Notes: generated by a model not told the origin, from the letters alone. 64,000 bases of DNA from Brachyhypopomus gauderio (GCF_052324685.1 NC_135212.1:24564262-24628261); one strand, 5' to 3'; positions 40,158-54,000 are shown, numbered from the stretch's first letter. Numbers and translations: made by a program.

Positions 40158-40190
<33 letters not shown>
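39790..40190 (+). mobile_element. 3' tail of an L2/CR1-type LINE (5'-truncated)
   Basis: A short frame ends in residues typical of the C-terminus of L2/Rex1-like reverse transcriptase proteins (Pro-Leu-Tyr-Leu-Arg, then Thr-Thr-Phe-Lys-Lys-Leu-Leu-Lys-Thr-Tyr-Leu-Phe), with its stop at 39,948. About 200 bases of UTR follow, then the phrase CTTGAAAGGCGCTTATAAAT and an (ATT)n tail at 40,157-40,190. That phrase plus a short tandem tail is characteristic of fish L2-type LINE 3' ends, from memory. Everything upstream of the tail is lost, so it is a dead fragment. Confidence 0.65.
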
Positions 40191-40192
<2 letters not shown>

Positions 40193-40849
40193 GCAGGTAA
40201 GAGTGACTGAGTCAGGCTCAATTTTAACCACAAGGGGTCAGAAAAGGTGGATGTACTGTTCGGAGTGGAGGATGCATTTCCCCAAGGGGCTCTTACAAAT
40301 AAGGCATTTGGACTTAGTTTTCGGTACTTTTTACAGTAATAATGTTTAAAATATCTATATAATGTAATTCATTTTGTATAATCTGCGTAATCGGTTTGTG
40401 CTATCAAATGCAAATTATTAAACCATTCAGTCAGGAACTACCTAGCTCTCGTCTACGCTAAATTAACTAAAAAAATATACTATACTACACTATAAAATTC
40501 TGCAGCACACTTTAAGTAACCTTAAGTAAGGTTAGTTGGCATGGGTCTGCCACCTTACTGAAAATTCTTTTACATTTCCTTATCTGCAAAACGTCTGGCT
40601 GGTGTGTCATGATGGACAGTAAAAAAGTGGAGAAGGGTTACATGGTTACATGAAGCATAATATTTATTTTTTAAAACATATCTTGTTTTAGTTTCAATCT
40701 GCAAACCTTTTATTTTCAAAATAAAAGTCGTTTTCAACATATTTTAAAGAAGCGAAACCAATGTCAGTAACTAGTGCCCTAATATATATCTTCGTCACAC
40801 AATATATCAGCATGTTAACGCCGTCATTTTTATTTTTCAAGTTCACTCA

Positions 40850-40987
40850 ATCGCGTGGACGTTTTCCAAAGCGCAACACGCATGCGTGCACCACGCACGT
40901 GACGTAGTGAGAGTGCATGGAGTGCTTTGAGAGAAACCGGGGCATCTTCTCAGTGATGGCCTCCTCTCCCTGCTGAAGTACCGTACA
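40850..40987 (+). promoter_or_regulatory. snapc5: snapc5 promoter and non-coding first exon
   Basis: A TATA-less CG-rich patch in AT-rich surroundings. It has an NRF1-like ACGCATGCGTG at 40,878-40,888, an E-box CACGTGAC at 40,896-40,903 and an overlapping CRE-like TGACGTAG. A strong donor GTAAGT follows at 40,988, so a non-coding exon probably ends at 40,987 and splices to the exon opening after CAG at 41,662. The transcription start is not visible directly; these motifs are typical of housekeeping promoters. Confidence 0.6.
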
Positions 40988-41679
40988 GTAAGTCTGGCAA
41001 CAGGTGTGTGCGTTATTAGACGTTCCCCGTTAGCATGCCGGCTAGCCGCTCAGTGAAATGCAACTGTAAGTCACGTTTGCCTGTCGTTTGTTAGCTAGGG
41101 TAGGCTAACTGGCTAGCTAAGCTAGCATGTGTGCCTGTTCGCATCAGGTCGTACAGAGTGTTCTGGTGATGTCTGCACAAGTGTACATTAGTGTCTACAT
41201 TAGTTCACACTAGCGCACACCTTTAAAACAAATGCAGGATGCTTGATATGAACTCTCTTTTTAAATATATGGGGGCATTTGTAGTGGTAAATGTATTGTT
41301 GGAAATAATAAGCCTGCTCAGGCACTTCACCTAACTTGGAGATGGAGTTGATGGTCTTATTTGTCTTATCTATGTAGATATCTTACGCGCCTTACCTCTT
41401 AAATATAGACATATAGGAGATCGCATATTGCTGTTTTACATTTATAAGTAATGTCTACTTTAGTAGAGCTAAACAGAACATTTGGATGATGAGCACAAAT
41501 AAAAAAACGGATTTTTCTCGCTCATCTTAGCGTCTAAGTCTTTATCACGCTAATCATGCTTAGTAAATAAACGTGTACCAGGAGAATTGGCATTTGTTCC
41601 CCTTATTTATTCTATTGTCTCACCTTTAAACTGCAACTTTAAAAGTGCTGTTTTCTGTGCAGGAATGCAATAACGCATC

Positions 41680-43269
41680 ATGCTGAGTCGCTTGCAGGAG
41701 CTCAAAAAGGAAGAGGAGACTCTCCTGAAGATCAAAGTTATGCTGCAGGATCAGCTTAACAGACTAAAGGTAATACATAGACCAAAGACTTAACAGACTA
41801 AAGGTAATACATAGACTAAAGGTAATACATAGACTTAAGACTTAACAGACTAAAGGTAACAGCCACATAGACACAGAGCCACATAGACATTTCTGAGCTG
41901 TTTCTGCAAGTCTGTAAGCGACTTTGGCCATTACAGTGTATAGATGAAAATAGAAGATTAAAACTTTAAATCAGAAAGGCAGAGCGCTCATAGTAGTATG
42001 TGCAATTAGCAGTATGTGCTAGCTGTAAAAATATAGCTGACTCTAGCTCTCCGATTTGAGTTATAAAAAAAATTATATTACAGCTAATGCATTTCCGACG
42101 AATTGTATTGATCAGAAAAAAAACAGCAAAACATGTGGCAGGGAGGCTACCTCAGTGACCTTAGAAACGGCCATGAGTCTTTCTAACGGGACAACCTTCG
42201 CCATGCTCTAGATGGAGTCCTAGGCCATGCGCTCGGGTCAGACACCGATATGTTTTTGTATGAAAATAATGTGTTTCCAGACCATGGCCCCTATTTTAGA
42301 AATAGAACATTTCGAAATTCTTTAAAAATAGATCATACAAGGCGCTAGGAGCAGCCTGCAAATGTTTACCACTGTGTGAGTGCGCAGGCCGGAATAAGAT
42401 CGGTGTCGAATGCAAGGGATGAAGTATGGGGTGTGTGTGACACACAGCTGCCTCTATAGGTGTCAATAGGAACAGCTTCAGAAGTCATTGCAGCTTGTGT
42501 CAAATAAAGAGGGACAGTGGTTGTAACCAAGATGGATGGATGACAGGATAATTTATAAACACCAGAAAAAATAAGGCCTTAAAAGTTGAAGTAGAATTGA
42601 ATCAGCGTCTGCTTTCACAGAGGTTTTAAGCAGGCCTCTCATTTAGAAACTAAAGGCCAGTGCACCAAGACATCTGGTGTAACTAGCACCTGTTCTATCA
42701 CCATACAGAATATCTAGTTCTGTCCTAAAGGAAAAGTGCTGACTGTGTTTTTTCACATCAAGTACACTGCTGGGTGTTTACCCTGCATAAATGGTCTATA
42801 ATCTCTTGTGTTCACCAGTTTGAAGAAGGGGCACTGAAGTCAATGATTAATGGCCAGTGTGAGGAGAGCCCGCCTGGTTCTACTCCCCCTGAGGTAACCA
42901 CCATAAAGCAGTTCACACAGATACACCAGTATGCAATGAGTATGGGAACCCCTGGTTCAGGAAAAATTACTGATGCTTTTGATTCTGTATTTTGGAAAGG
43001 GGGAATGTTGTTGTGAGCATTACATCTGATTCTGAAAGTCTTCATTCATCTGCTCCAAACTGACAGCTACTTGGTTTATATCCAATATTCCCCTCCAGGT
43101 TGAAGTCAATCCAGACAACGAGACTGAAATTAACCAAACTAAACTAGTGCTGGGCGCTCCTAATGACTATGAAATGGAGGAGGAAGAGGAAGATGACGAA
43201 GAAGAAGATGAAGATGATCTTGACATGTTGCATGACGAGTATGAGGAGGAGGAAGATGATGACTACTGA
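41680..43269 (+). CDS. snapc5: snRNA-activating protein complex subunit 5 (SNAP19)
   Basis: Three coding exons: 41,680-41,769, 42,819-42,893 and 43,099-43,269, all phase 0 with GT-AG introns. They encode 111 residues; human SNAPC5 has 98. The N-terminus MLSRLQELKKEEETLL is nearly identical to vertebrate SNAPC5 and has the leucine spacing of a coiled coil. Exon 2 matches the Glu-Glu-x-Ala-Leu-x-Ser-Met-Ile part. Exon 3 ends in an acidic tail of Glu and Asp (from about residue 78), longer than in mammals. SNAPC5 is the smallest subunit of SNAPc, which binds the proximal sequence element of snRNA promoters and supports RNA polymerase II and III transcription in the nucleus. The start ATG sits 17 bases into an exon after a splice acceptor. 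Tandem copies of the exon-1 donor follow it at 41,770-41,862. Confidence 0.93.
41753..41862 (+). repeat. Tandem duplication of the snapc5 exon-1 splice donor
   Basis: The exon end plus donor, ACAGACTAAAGGTAATACAT, is followed by partial copies, giving ACTAAAG/GTA junctions at about 41,769, 41,804, 41,820 and 41,855. Use of any downstream copy would meet an in-frame TAA (after GAC... AAG-ACT) soon after 41,769, so only the first donor keeps the reading frame. Confidence 0.85.
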
Positions 43270-45043
43270 GTTTACATACAAATAGCACAAAAACCGATAA
43301 CAGACATTTGCAGTTTAGGTGTGTAAAATCGAAAATGGCATATGCACGAAAGATGTGTGTTGATAGCTTGTACCTGTTTTTGTGTTCATCTGAGAATGAC
43401 ACTGAATTGTATTATTTATTGGTGCAAGACCTCATCAGAACCAATCAGAAAATTATGTGTAGCAAGCATAGAAGCTCCAACATCTTTTGGTACTGTACAC
43501 TAGACTAACTCAGCACTGTTATTTTTGTAGGTTTAAGGCTGCTCGAGCATCAGATTTCCTTAGGCGTATTTAGAAATATGTAGCCTATGTTTCAGATGAC
43601 AAAGTTAAAGAGTGAAAGTTGTAAAGCTGTTGTTTAATAGTGACTTTATAGTATTTGTATTTAAGTGGTGGGTGTTTTGCAGTATTTTTTAAGTAATTTG
43701 AGAGATAGAAGGAATGAATGCACGTGTGTGTAATGCATGTGCATGGAAAATTTCCTGATGAGCCAGTAATGTACAGTATTGTTTGTACTTCATTAATGTT
43801 GTAAAATATCAGCATAATAGTTCAATTATATAAGCACAAGACCGAAGCTGAGGGCCTTTCTGGAGTTTGTTTTCATTTATTTCACAGTGTTGAATGAACA
43901 CTTTGTAACTGTGGATCTGTGTTCTAATATAGTACATTTGTATTTGGAGAGGTCTCTTAATTGCACATGCAACAGGAAATACATAAGGTGGGGCTTATTT
44001 TGCCTACTTGGTTTTATATATATATTATATAACGTGAGTTTCAGTCCTGGATAATAGAATTGTACACTGATACTGGGGTTAGTTTATAAAGTAAACCTTG
44101 CACTAGACTCTGAACTACTGCATTTTTCTGTTGCCATTTGCATTGATAAGTCAGTAAAACCTGATGTGCACCTGCACCCCTATTTCAACAGTTCAGCGTT
44201 TTTTAAACACAACAACCCTGTAGTAGCGTAGCAAACCACAATGCAGAGGGACACCTCTGGAAAAAGGAACTGCCTTCTGCATATGGATACATGCTCTACA
44301 TGTGAGAAGAATGTTATGAAGATTCTCCAATGTTGAATATCTGAGTTTGGATACTCAAATATTTTAAATAATAGAGGATCTATTGTACCCTATAAACCAA
44401 GCGTTAGATCTAAAACATTTAAATCTTATTGAATCTGTTAAAACAAATCACCCAAGTGGGTAATATATGTTCACTTGTTTGCAACTATTAAATGCACTAA
44501 TCACAGTAAACAGGTGTATCAACTCTTCCAATATTAGCTTTGCTTACATAGTGAAACCCTAGTTTGTAAGAGATGTGCTCACCCCTGCAAAATGAGAGCC
44601 TAGTCCATTCAGACTCAATAGGGAGGGATTTGGGTCCACACTGAAGTCACAAGACCAGGTCAGTATGGTCAGTACAGGACTGGGAACCAGCTGTGTCCAG
44701 TCTGGGCAGCAGGCAGTGCTGAGACCTGGAGGCTGATGTGAGCCACGTTACTGGGGCTCATTGGCTTCTGCGCACTTCACAAGTTCCCTGGAAGCCGCTG
44801 TGGATACATGTTAAAAGGTACGACTGAAAAGATGAGAAAATAAAAGATGTCTGGGTTTAGGTGAAGAATAAGGAAGCAACGTGTGTAATGTGCATAACAG
44901 TGGAAACGTGGGTGCAGTTGTTGCTCAAGGTTTGCACCGTGCTTGGTGGGCTTTGCATTTTCATTGGATGGTATGCATTTTCAACCTGAGGTCATGTTTA
45001 TTTTTCCTCTCTGGTCAGGAGTGTTTGATACTGCCAAAAGACC
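43270..45043 (+). other. snapc5 3' UTR and lctl upstream region
   Basis: AT-rich and without coding frames. The snapc5 3' UTR fills an unknown first part; an ATTAAA at 44,487-44,492 is one possible polyadenylation signal. Just before the lctl ATG, a pyrimidine stretch ends in TGGTCAG at about 45,018, which could be an acceptor for a non-coding upstream lctl exon. No clear TATA box is seen. Confidence 0.5.
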
Positions 45044-48000
45044 ATGCTGTCTCTCTGTGCTGGACAGATGCACCGTGTCTTTGTGTTGATGCTGTGTCTG
45101 TCTGCTGAAGCTGAAGACTTCGACTGGTCCAAGAACGATCGTGGCTCCTTCTATTACGGCACTTTTCCGACTGGTGAGAGCATGTCCCATTGAACACTCG
45201 ATAAATAGCTGAGCAGCAACTGATGAGTCTGGAAATCAACCCAGTCGAGCCTTTGTGAGCACATTTTCGAAAACAAGCTCAAGAGATGCAAAGCACCTTT
45301 AGAAGTGTAACAGTCTGATTATGAAATGTGAAAAATAGGGGAACTGTAGCGTTCTCGTGGAGGTAACTCAAGCAGCTGTGACCTCTCACCCTGGGCTGTC
45401 CCTATTGGCAGGATTTTCATGGGGTGCTGGCAGCTCAGCCTATCAAACCGAAGGAGCATGGGACAAAGATGGCAAAGGACTGAGCATCTGGGATGTGTTC
45501 AGTCAGAAGAAGGGAAAAGTCTTCCTGAACGATACTGGAGACTCGTCATGCGAGAGCTATTACAAAGCCAAGGTGATCCCTAATGAAATTCTTCATTTGA
45601 TATAGGCTAATTGGGCATTTCATAATCAGAAGCTAAAGATGATGATGAAGTGCTCACATTAGAAAACCTCTCTTCCGTGTGTAGGATGATGTATCCTTGA
45701 TGACGGAACTTCATCTGACTCATTATCTCTTCTCCATCTCCTGGCCTAGGGTCATTCCTACTGGGATCAAGTGTAAGAATCAATATGGCTTCCTTAGGCC
45801 AATCTCATTAACATAAAGATCAGTTGAAAAAATGTGGTCAGAACGAAAGCTGCACAGTTCTGAGAACCATGTCTTTGTGCTTTGCAGCTGACTATGTAAA
45901 TGAGAAGGGAATTAAATACTATGATTCCCTCATTGACCAGTTGCTGGAAAATAAAATCACTCCCATTGTGACCTTGTATCACTGGGACCTACCACAGGTG
46001 TGTACTCATAGAGAACTGGACATCAGGCCATGGAATGACTTATTGTCTTCATTATATAATATTTATTGCCTATTTACGTGACATATTGTTATTAAAATAA
46101 ATGTCAAGTGCTGTGTGGTGGTGTTTGTTTTGATAGGTGTTGCAGGACAAATATGGAGGTTGGCAGAATATCACCATGGTTAAATACTTTAACGACTTTG
46201 CCAGTCTTTGCTTTGAGAGATTCGGAAACCGTGTGAAACACTGGATAACCTTTAATAATCCATGGGTATGGGCTTAATATTAAGTGCGCATAAAAGATGC
46301 ATGTTACAGGATTGTCACTCTGTGGACATGTAATGATTGTTTGTGTATTAGTCAGTGGCTGTAGAGGGTTATGAAACAGGAGAACATGCTCCAGGACTGA
46401 AGCTCAGAGGCACTGGGGCTTACAGGGCTGCCCACAACATCATCAAGGTGAGACAACACAGCACTGGACACATTTGTAGGGGTCCAAGCACCACAGGTGT
46501 TGAAACCCAATCGTGACATAGAAGTCATATGGCAAAAAGTTCGGCTTATTTTATCTGAGTGTGACAAAAACAGACGGACATATTTACACTAACATTCTGA
46601 CCAGAACTGCCAAGTTTGTGCAAAATCGTTTGGCGAATGGCTCTACAATGCAGTATTTTCTATTTACACAACTGAGACACTGCCACACAAGCGAGTTCTG
46701 AAACCTACACAATACAATACAGTGCTATAGAATACAACATATATGGTGTGTGCTATCACCAAACAAGACAAATATAAAATCTAAAATCTACCAATAAGTA
46801 TCAAAGCATGATTAGTTTAAAATGTAAGTGCTATTCATCGGGTGAGAATTTAGTGAGCACCTCAAAGATCATAACAGGAGGCCAAAGAGCTTCAATATGA
46901 ATTATTCTGGTTTTTTCTTTCTTCATTCAGTAACAATTTGGTGTTTTTCTCCCCAGGCACATGCCAAGGTTTGGCACACCTATGATAATCAGTGGCGAAA
47001 CAAACAAAATGGTAATTACCTTCCCCCTAAAAGGTTTACACACATTCCTGTCCCTGAATTTTTTTTATTAGGACTAATTTGTAGCCACTCGAAAAATGCT
47101 TGTCTGGTCTTCTGCCGTTCCTGCAGGTGTGGTGGGGATCTCTCTGTCTGGAGACTGGGGAGAACCAGTGGACATCACTAACCAGAAGGACATAGAAGCA
47201 GCGGAGAGGTATGTCCAGTTCTACATGGGCTGGTTTGCAACACCCATCTTCCATGGAGACTACCCTCAGATCATGAAGGACTACATAGGTATGTTGTACC
47301 CTCTCAAAAATATAAGATGATGTACTGATTCTAATGCATTCTTATATCAATAGCAGTTGGGTCAAAGCACTTTACACATCATTCTGTTGTCTCAGAAATA
47401 TAAACAAAATTAGACACTTTTTGTCAAACCAAGACCTTCAGGAATTCAATTCAGTTCTAGCAGTTTTGATACAGCTGCCAGAGTTCTTAGTTGGACATCA
47501 GCATACTCTGATGGATATGCTCCATCACGTAAGGTACTCTTCAGTAATACCTTAGGTCAGGGGTGGGCAATTAATTTCCCCAAGGGACCACGTGAGAAAC
47601 TAGAACGGTTTTAGAGGGCCAGACTAATATACTTAACTTGGTTCTGCACGTTACAAATATACTGTATACACTATACATACTAGTTTTGTTGCAGTTTGCC
47701 TGAAGAGGGACACATTTTCAAATGCTTCCTTTTCAGTCTCGTTTTTGTATTTGTCTACATGTTTTCTCTTGTAATAGGTCTGCCTTAGGTGACCTACACT
47801 TAATGTCTGGTACTGCTCTTAGATGGAACAATCTGTAAGATTACTAGGTGTGCCCTGATGTTAGCTCCTTTCATGGTGTTTGACCAGTGGCACTGCTGTT
47901 CTTTTATCTTGATCTCATATCTTTTATCTGTTTAATGATTTTATTGATATTGTGGTGGAATTGATGGCACAGAATTCAAGATCTTATAATATATTAAGCA

Positions 48001-51000
48001 GTATTTATTTGATAGCAAGAGAGTTACAAAATATAAAAGTATAAAAGTATGATGTGAAGCGTACGCTTCATGCAGTAACTCTGAACTGTCTCTCTCAGTC
48101 CAGATTCTTATAGTCAAAGTGTGTGTGTAGAAAAAACTAAGGATGCCTGCTTCCCAGGAGCAGTTATCAGTTTCCCTAGGATTCAACCTTGGGTGCTTAG
48201 AAACAGATAAGCAATATTATCACTAACTCTGCTGCTGCACAGAAAACTTCAGTCTTACAGAAAAACATCTTCAATATGGTTACAGTTAACTACTAAGCAG
48301 TACTTTTCACACAGACCGTGCTATAGTGTCTGCATGGACATGATTAACATGAATCACACATGAATATAATCAATATTTCCTTCACATTTCCCCCTTTGAT
48401 TCTCTTAATCATTCAACATAATCTTCATGCAACAGTAGTCATTCTTTCAGAAAGCTTTAGGAATCATCTGGTTCTGCAACCCAGTCGCCAGGAATGAAGG
48501 TGTGGAGCAGATGGTCTGCTGGTTCTAGCAACACTGCTTTCACCTGCTTAGACACAGTACATAGACTTGTACAAAGACAAACTTTTGAATTAGTTGTTCA
48601 TTCAACAGGTGCATCTCCAGCCCTGGGGGTCCGAGACCTGTGTTGGGAGGCCTGCCAAAGACAATTTCAAATGCTGACAGCTCTGTCTTAGCTTGTGGTC
48701 TGGTCCTACACTGCCACAACACTAATGGCAAACATTTTGTCCAGGACATCCCTGTTTCCTGGCTGGTCTTGACAAGACCTGCTTTTATTGTGCTGTTTGC
48801 TCTTTGCACTGCGCCTGCAGGGTGGTAGCTGTAATGCTTGCACATGTCTATACCTACATATTTAGTGGACAAAGGGTGCCCCGTTATCACTGGAAATTCT
48901 CTGTGGCAGACCCCACCAGGGAATGATCTCTCTCAGGAACATCTTAGAAACCGCATCACGGTCCTGTTTCCCTGTTGGAAAAGCTTCCACCCACTTCTGA
49001 ACATGCATACACATACTAGAAGGAACTTCTTTCCTTCAGTTAGTGTTAGTTCCACAAAGTCTATTTGCCAATTTTGAAACGGTTCTGTCTGGTGTCCCGA
49101 AGGGGCTGGTATTGTGTTGGTGTCTCTTCTAGTGGAGTTCTGTGTACAGATCAAATATTTAGAACAAAAATTTTGAGTATAAGTAGTGATACCTGGTCTA
49201 TTCCCCCTTTGCTCATGTGACTCCTCCCATGAGCAATCTTAACTAGGCCTTGCATGTAAGCCTTTGGTAGGCAAGGTCTAGTAGTATCAGGGTGTACCCA
49301 TACGCCTTCTGTTTTAACACAGCCCGCCCGTTTCCACTGGGCCTTCTCCTCTGAGGAGGCCATTTGTAGGATATCAATTGTAGTTATTGGGGTGGATGCA
49401 TGTTCTTGTTGGGTGGCTTGTAAGTTAGGCGTCGCATGCGCTGTGGCTTTTGCAGTGGCATCTGTAAAAGCATCACCTCTCGCTGCCTCATCTTGGGATG
49501 AGGTGTGCGCTGCGCATTTAATGATTGCTACTTGCGCTGGTAGCTGGACAGCATCTAGTAGTTGCGCTACTAGTTTGTGGTTCTTAATTTTGCTGCCAGA
49601 ACTAGTTAGGAAATCTCGGTCTTTCTATATGGCGCCAAAATCGTGCACTACTCCCCAATCATATCTGGAGTCTGTCCAGATATTCACTGTTTTCCCTTTG
49701 GCCAATTTGGCCTTGGTGAGGGCTACTAGCTCAGCTGCCTGAGCTGAATAGCTGCCTCCCCCTCGGGAGTCAACTCAAATGTTGAAGTGCTGGATCCTTT
49801 GGTGGGAATCAGTTATCTGAGGGGCCCCTCGTTCTCTGCATAGGAGAGAATAAAGGTGCAACAATATGAACACATGCCAAGAAATGATAACAGTTGTTTC
49901 TTAGTTTGCAGTTTGGGAAGCTTCAGTATGGTTTGTTGTGAGATAACGTGTCCTAAGAAGTTTACTTTCTCTCTGCAGTATCACAACTTTGATTTGGATG
50001 CCTTGTGGCCTTCCTCTGCTAAATAATTTAGCAGTGCCACTTTGGCCTGTCTGCAAAGGTCTCTGTTTGGAGCACAAACTAAGAGATCATTCGTATTTTG
50101 AACTAAAGCTGTTCCCTCTCGAAGTTTAAATGTTTCTAATCTCACACGTAGTGCAGCATTGTAAATGGTGGGTGATTCACAGTAACCTTGACATAATCTA
50201 GTGAATGTGTATTTTTATTATTATTTTTTTGAAAAGGCAAACCAAATTGGCTATCTGGATGAACTGGAATGCTAAAAAAAAGAAAAATGCATTGGCCAGA
50301 TCCACTACACTGAACCACTAGCTGTCTGGGGGAACCTGAGAGAGAATGGTGTAAGGATTTGGGACTTCTGGGGATCTAGGGTGTGCTGCCACTTGACAGC
50401 TTGCAAATCCTGAACAAACCTCCATTCCTCTCACCCTGGCTTCTTAACTGGGAAAACTGGGAGTTCTTACTGGTGAGGTTTTGCATGGCACTATCACGCC
50501 AGCCTCTCGTAGTAATTGGAAAACGGACCTGATGCCTTTCATGGCTTCAGGTTTCAATGTGTATTGGTGTTGTTTGGGTCTGTAATCAGATTTGGGAACG
50601 ATGCACACATCTTTTAATGAGGCCCACATCGTTCTTTCCCTTAACCAACAGAGCTTGCGGAACTTTTGCCAATTCTAATTCTTCCGCTGGGAGGAGGGTC
50701 ATAGGTATGGCCTTTGTTTGTGTGTTGTCATTTTGGTCAAATAATTCCAGTGTGTTAGGTAGTGATATGTGGGGCGTGGCCCATGGAACACAATAGAGAT
50801 TCATTTGTCCTTCACTCAGTCTCACTAGGCCTGCTGCCCATGTGTCGTTCAAGTCAGTCATGGTCATTAAGTCATGCAGCTCTGCATAGAACCTGGTCTC
50901 ATACTCTGTATCTGGTCCGTCAGATATGTATGTGCAATGAAATGTGTCACTTGGTTTAATGTAAAAAATCTGCTGGTAACACATAAGTCACCTCTGTCAT

Positions 51001-54000
51001 GAAATGCTTTCTGATTCCCCCTTCGGTGCCCCTGTACTGCCATTTATAGGCATAACCTGGTTGTCCTGATGCCAATTGAATTAATTGGGGCTCTCCCCAA
51101 AACAAAAATAGCCCATTCTGGCCACTTTGGAGTGTGTATTGCAATTTACACATCAAATCTCAAAACATTACATTAGCTGGGCACGTAGCGGAGATCAGGA
51201 AGCTATGTTCAAATCATTATTATCTACATTACACTGTATAAACACAGACACTCTCTCTAAGATAGTTAGCCCTCCCACACCCATTACTCTGACAGTTTTA
51301 TCATGCTTCATTTCACAATTTATCTGGTCAGCCATTATAACGGTGTGTGTTGCTCCACTGTCTACCAAAAATTTTAGTTTTCGTTTTTCAACCATTATTT
51401 CTACCTGTGGGAGTGCTGCTGGGTTTTTACTAATTAGCTGGACAAAAGAGTAATCTAAATTTGGTACCTTCCTTTTGCTGTCTTCTTCCCTCAGTGGCCC
51501 GTCGCTGTCCTGCCTCCCTGCCGCCCGTCAGTCCTGGCCTCTTTCCTCAGTGGTCAGATGGCCATCTTTGGACTCTGGACAGTCTCTAGCAAAATGTCCT
51601 TGTTTGCCGCAATTGTAGCATGTGTCTTTGTCTTTGTTTCTCTGTCCACCACGTCCTCCATCTTCTCCGCCTCTGCCTCGGCCTCTTCCTCTGCTACTGA
51701 TTTTGGCTGGTCTGGACCATAGTCAGCATAGCTTGCTGCTGTATGTCGCTCTGTTTCTGAGTTTTCTTCTTCTCCTTATTTATGAGCTGTGCCTCGTGGT
51801 GTTTAGAGTGATCTTCTATCACCGACAGAGGAGCTCTGTTGTATCCAATGCAGTTGGCTCTGATGAGGTCGCTGATGTCTGTTTCTCATGTTCACCAGTA
51901 AAGTGTTTCTCAGATGGCCTTCCCACGAGCCGATGTCTGCCGGGCCGTTGGCATGTTGTGCTGGTGCTTCGATTCCGCAGTGGTCTGTATGGACTCTGGT
52001 TAGTCGAACGAGGAAGTCACTGATAGACTCTCCATCTTCTTGTTTGCAAACTGCTATCTTGTCTGTGTTGACGGAGACTGGATAGGCAGCTTCCACTCTT
52101 TCCACCAAACGTCTTATCATGTCTCTGTACGGTCCGTTCAGATCAGCTCCCTCTCCATCAGGGGCATCCCACTCAGGTAGGTGGAGACAGACATCACCTG
52201 GATTCCAGTCACGTTCGATCTTGTTGAACTGAGGTCCGAGTTTGACCACCAGTAAACGTTTCAGTTCTGATTGGGTCGGTCTACAAGACCGAGCAAAAGC
52301 CACAAGTTATTCTCCAAAGCACCGTCCTCCTATGTCAGATGGTTTGTCCATACCCTCGCCTGCTTTCATGATGTCATCAGAAGTCCAGTGTCTGGGCACC
52401 ATGATAACTCTGTCCAGGCCGGAGACTTCTACCATCGGGAACTGTGTGATCACTGGTTCGGGCGTGGTTATCATCATCTGGTGGGCTGCCTGATTGGCAA
52501 CGGGCACCATCTCATACCATGATCCAGTGTGAGGGCCTGGTGCTGTCATAAGGCCTCCTCCCTTCACCGCGGTTTGAAGCCTGGTGTGCTTACTGACAGG
52601 GGAGAGTACGGGGGCCGAGTCTTCTGACAGTTCACATTGTTGTGCATTTTCTAAGGCAGCTCTGGCGTCAGCATATGGGGGTGGGTGTGTGTTGTGAGGC
52701 GGGTGTGGGAGTGGTGCAGCTGCAGCGGCTCCCTCTCCCCCAGGTACTCCGGGTGGTGGGCGAAGTCTCGTTGGGGCGGCATCGAGGTCAGGATCAGCTA
52801 AGGAGACACACTGGGACACCTTATTAGTATTTTCTCCAAGCCCTACCTGCCTAACCTTCTTTTGCATATTAGCTCTCTTTTGAGCCTCCTCTAACCAACA
52901 CTTGCAACATATCTTCCTTATTGTCATCAAAATACGCATGACAGCATGCTTTCTTATTATCCTTTTTAGGTCTCTCTTGAACCCTCTGTATCAACTTTCC
53001 CAAATACACCACACTCAGTGAACCACTTGGCGCAAACCCACAATTTTCTATCCAGTATGGAACATGTTTGCAGCAGTCAGTACCATAAAGTCTATTCATC
53101 TGTTCAAAAATGCTATTGGGATGTTGGCTGACATCAAAGGCATATTTTTTACTGTTACTTAAACCCATCCTTTAAATGTTCAAAATACAAATTGCTATTA
53201 AAAATACAAATTGCTATCAAAAACACTTATTTACTGCTTAACATATATTGGATCTCAATTTAGTTCCAACAATGGCCGTGAATAGGTCCCTCCTATAGCC
53301 TTGCACTGAATCGACCCGGGTCCTTATACGTTAATGTACGTCTACAATAACGGCCTTTTCTCTAGTTAGGTGTCTAAATAGGCCTATTCTCTTAATAGGC
53401 TCTTTATTACTCCCAGAGTAATATTCCTTTCCTATTTCAATGCAGGCAGGGACGCCTATTCCGTGGAAAACTACAAACAAGTTTTTATTCACTTACGATT
53501 GTGTGCCACCACCACGTTCTTTTTGTTCGTTGGATGAGGCGGGAGTCGTCAACGAGGTCAGAACTTTCAGCTACACCCTGGCGGTACTTTCCCTTTAGCT
53601 TGTGGGGTTCCCGTCATCCAGCTCAGTCCCAGACTGAGGAGCGTCCTCGGTGAGCTTCAGTTCATTCCTCCGCTACGATCCTCGCTCATCCTGCCGACAA
53701 CGCCAAATTCTGTGGTGGAATTGATGGCACAGAATTCAAGATCTTATAATATATTAAGCAGTATTTATTTGATAGCAAGAGAGTTACAAAATATAAAAGT
53801 ATAAAAGTATGATGTGAAGCGTACGCTTCATGCAGTAACTCTGAACTGTCTCTCTCAGTCCAGATTCTTATAGTCAAAGTGTGTGTGTAGAAAAAACTAA
53901 GGATGCCTGCTTCCCAGGAGCAGTTATCAGTTTCCCTAGGATTCAACCTTGGGTGCTTAGAAACAGATAAGCAATATTATCACTAACTCTGCTGCTGCAC

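Noticed and set aside
49392..52023. Plus-strand frames across the retroviral pol and gag
   Set aside because: They are shadows of the minus-strand RNase H, RT and gag sequence.
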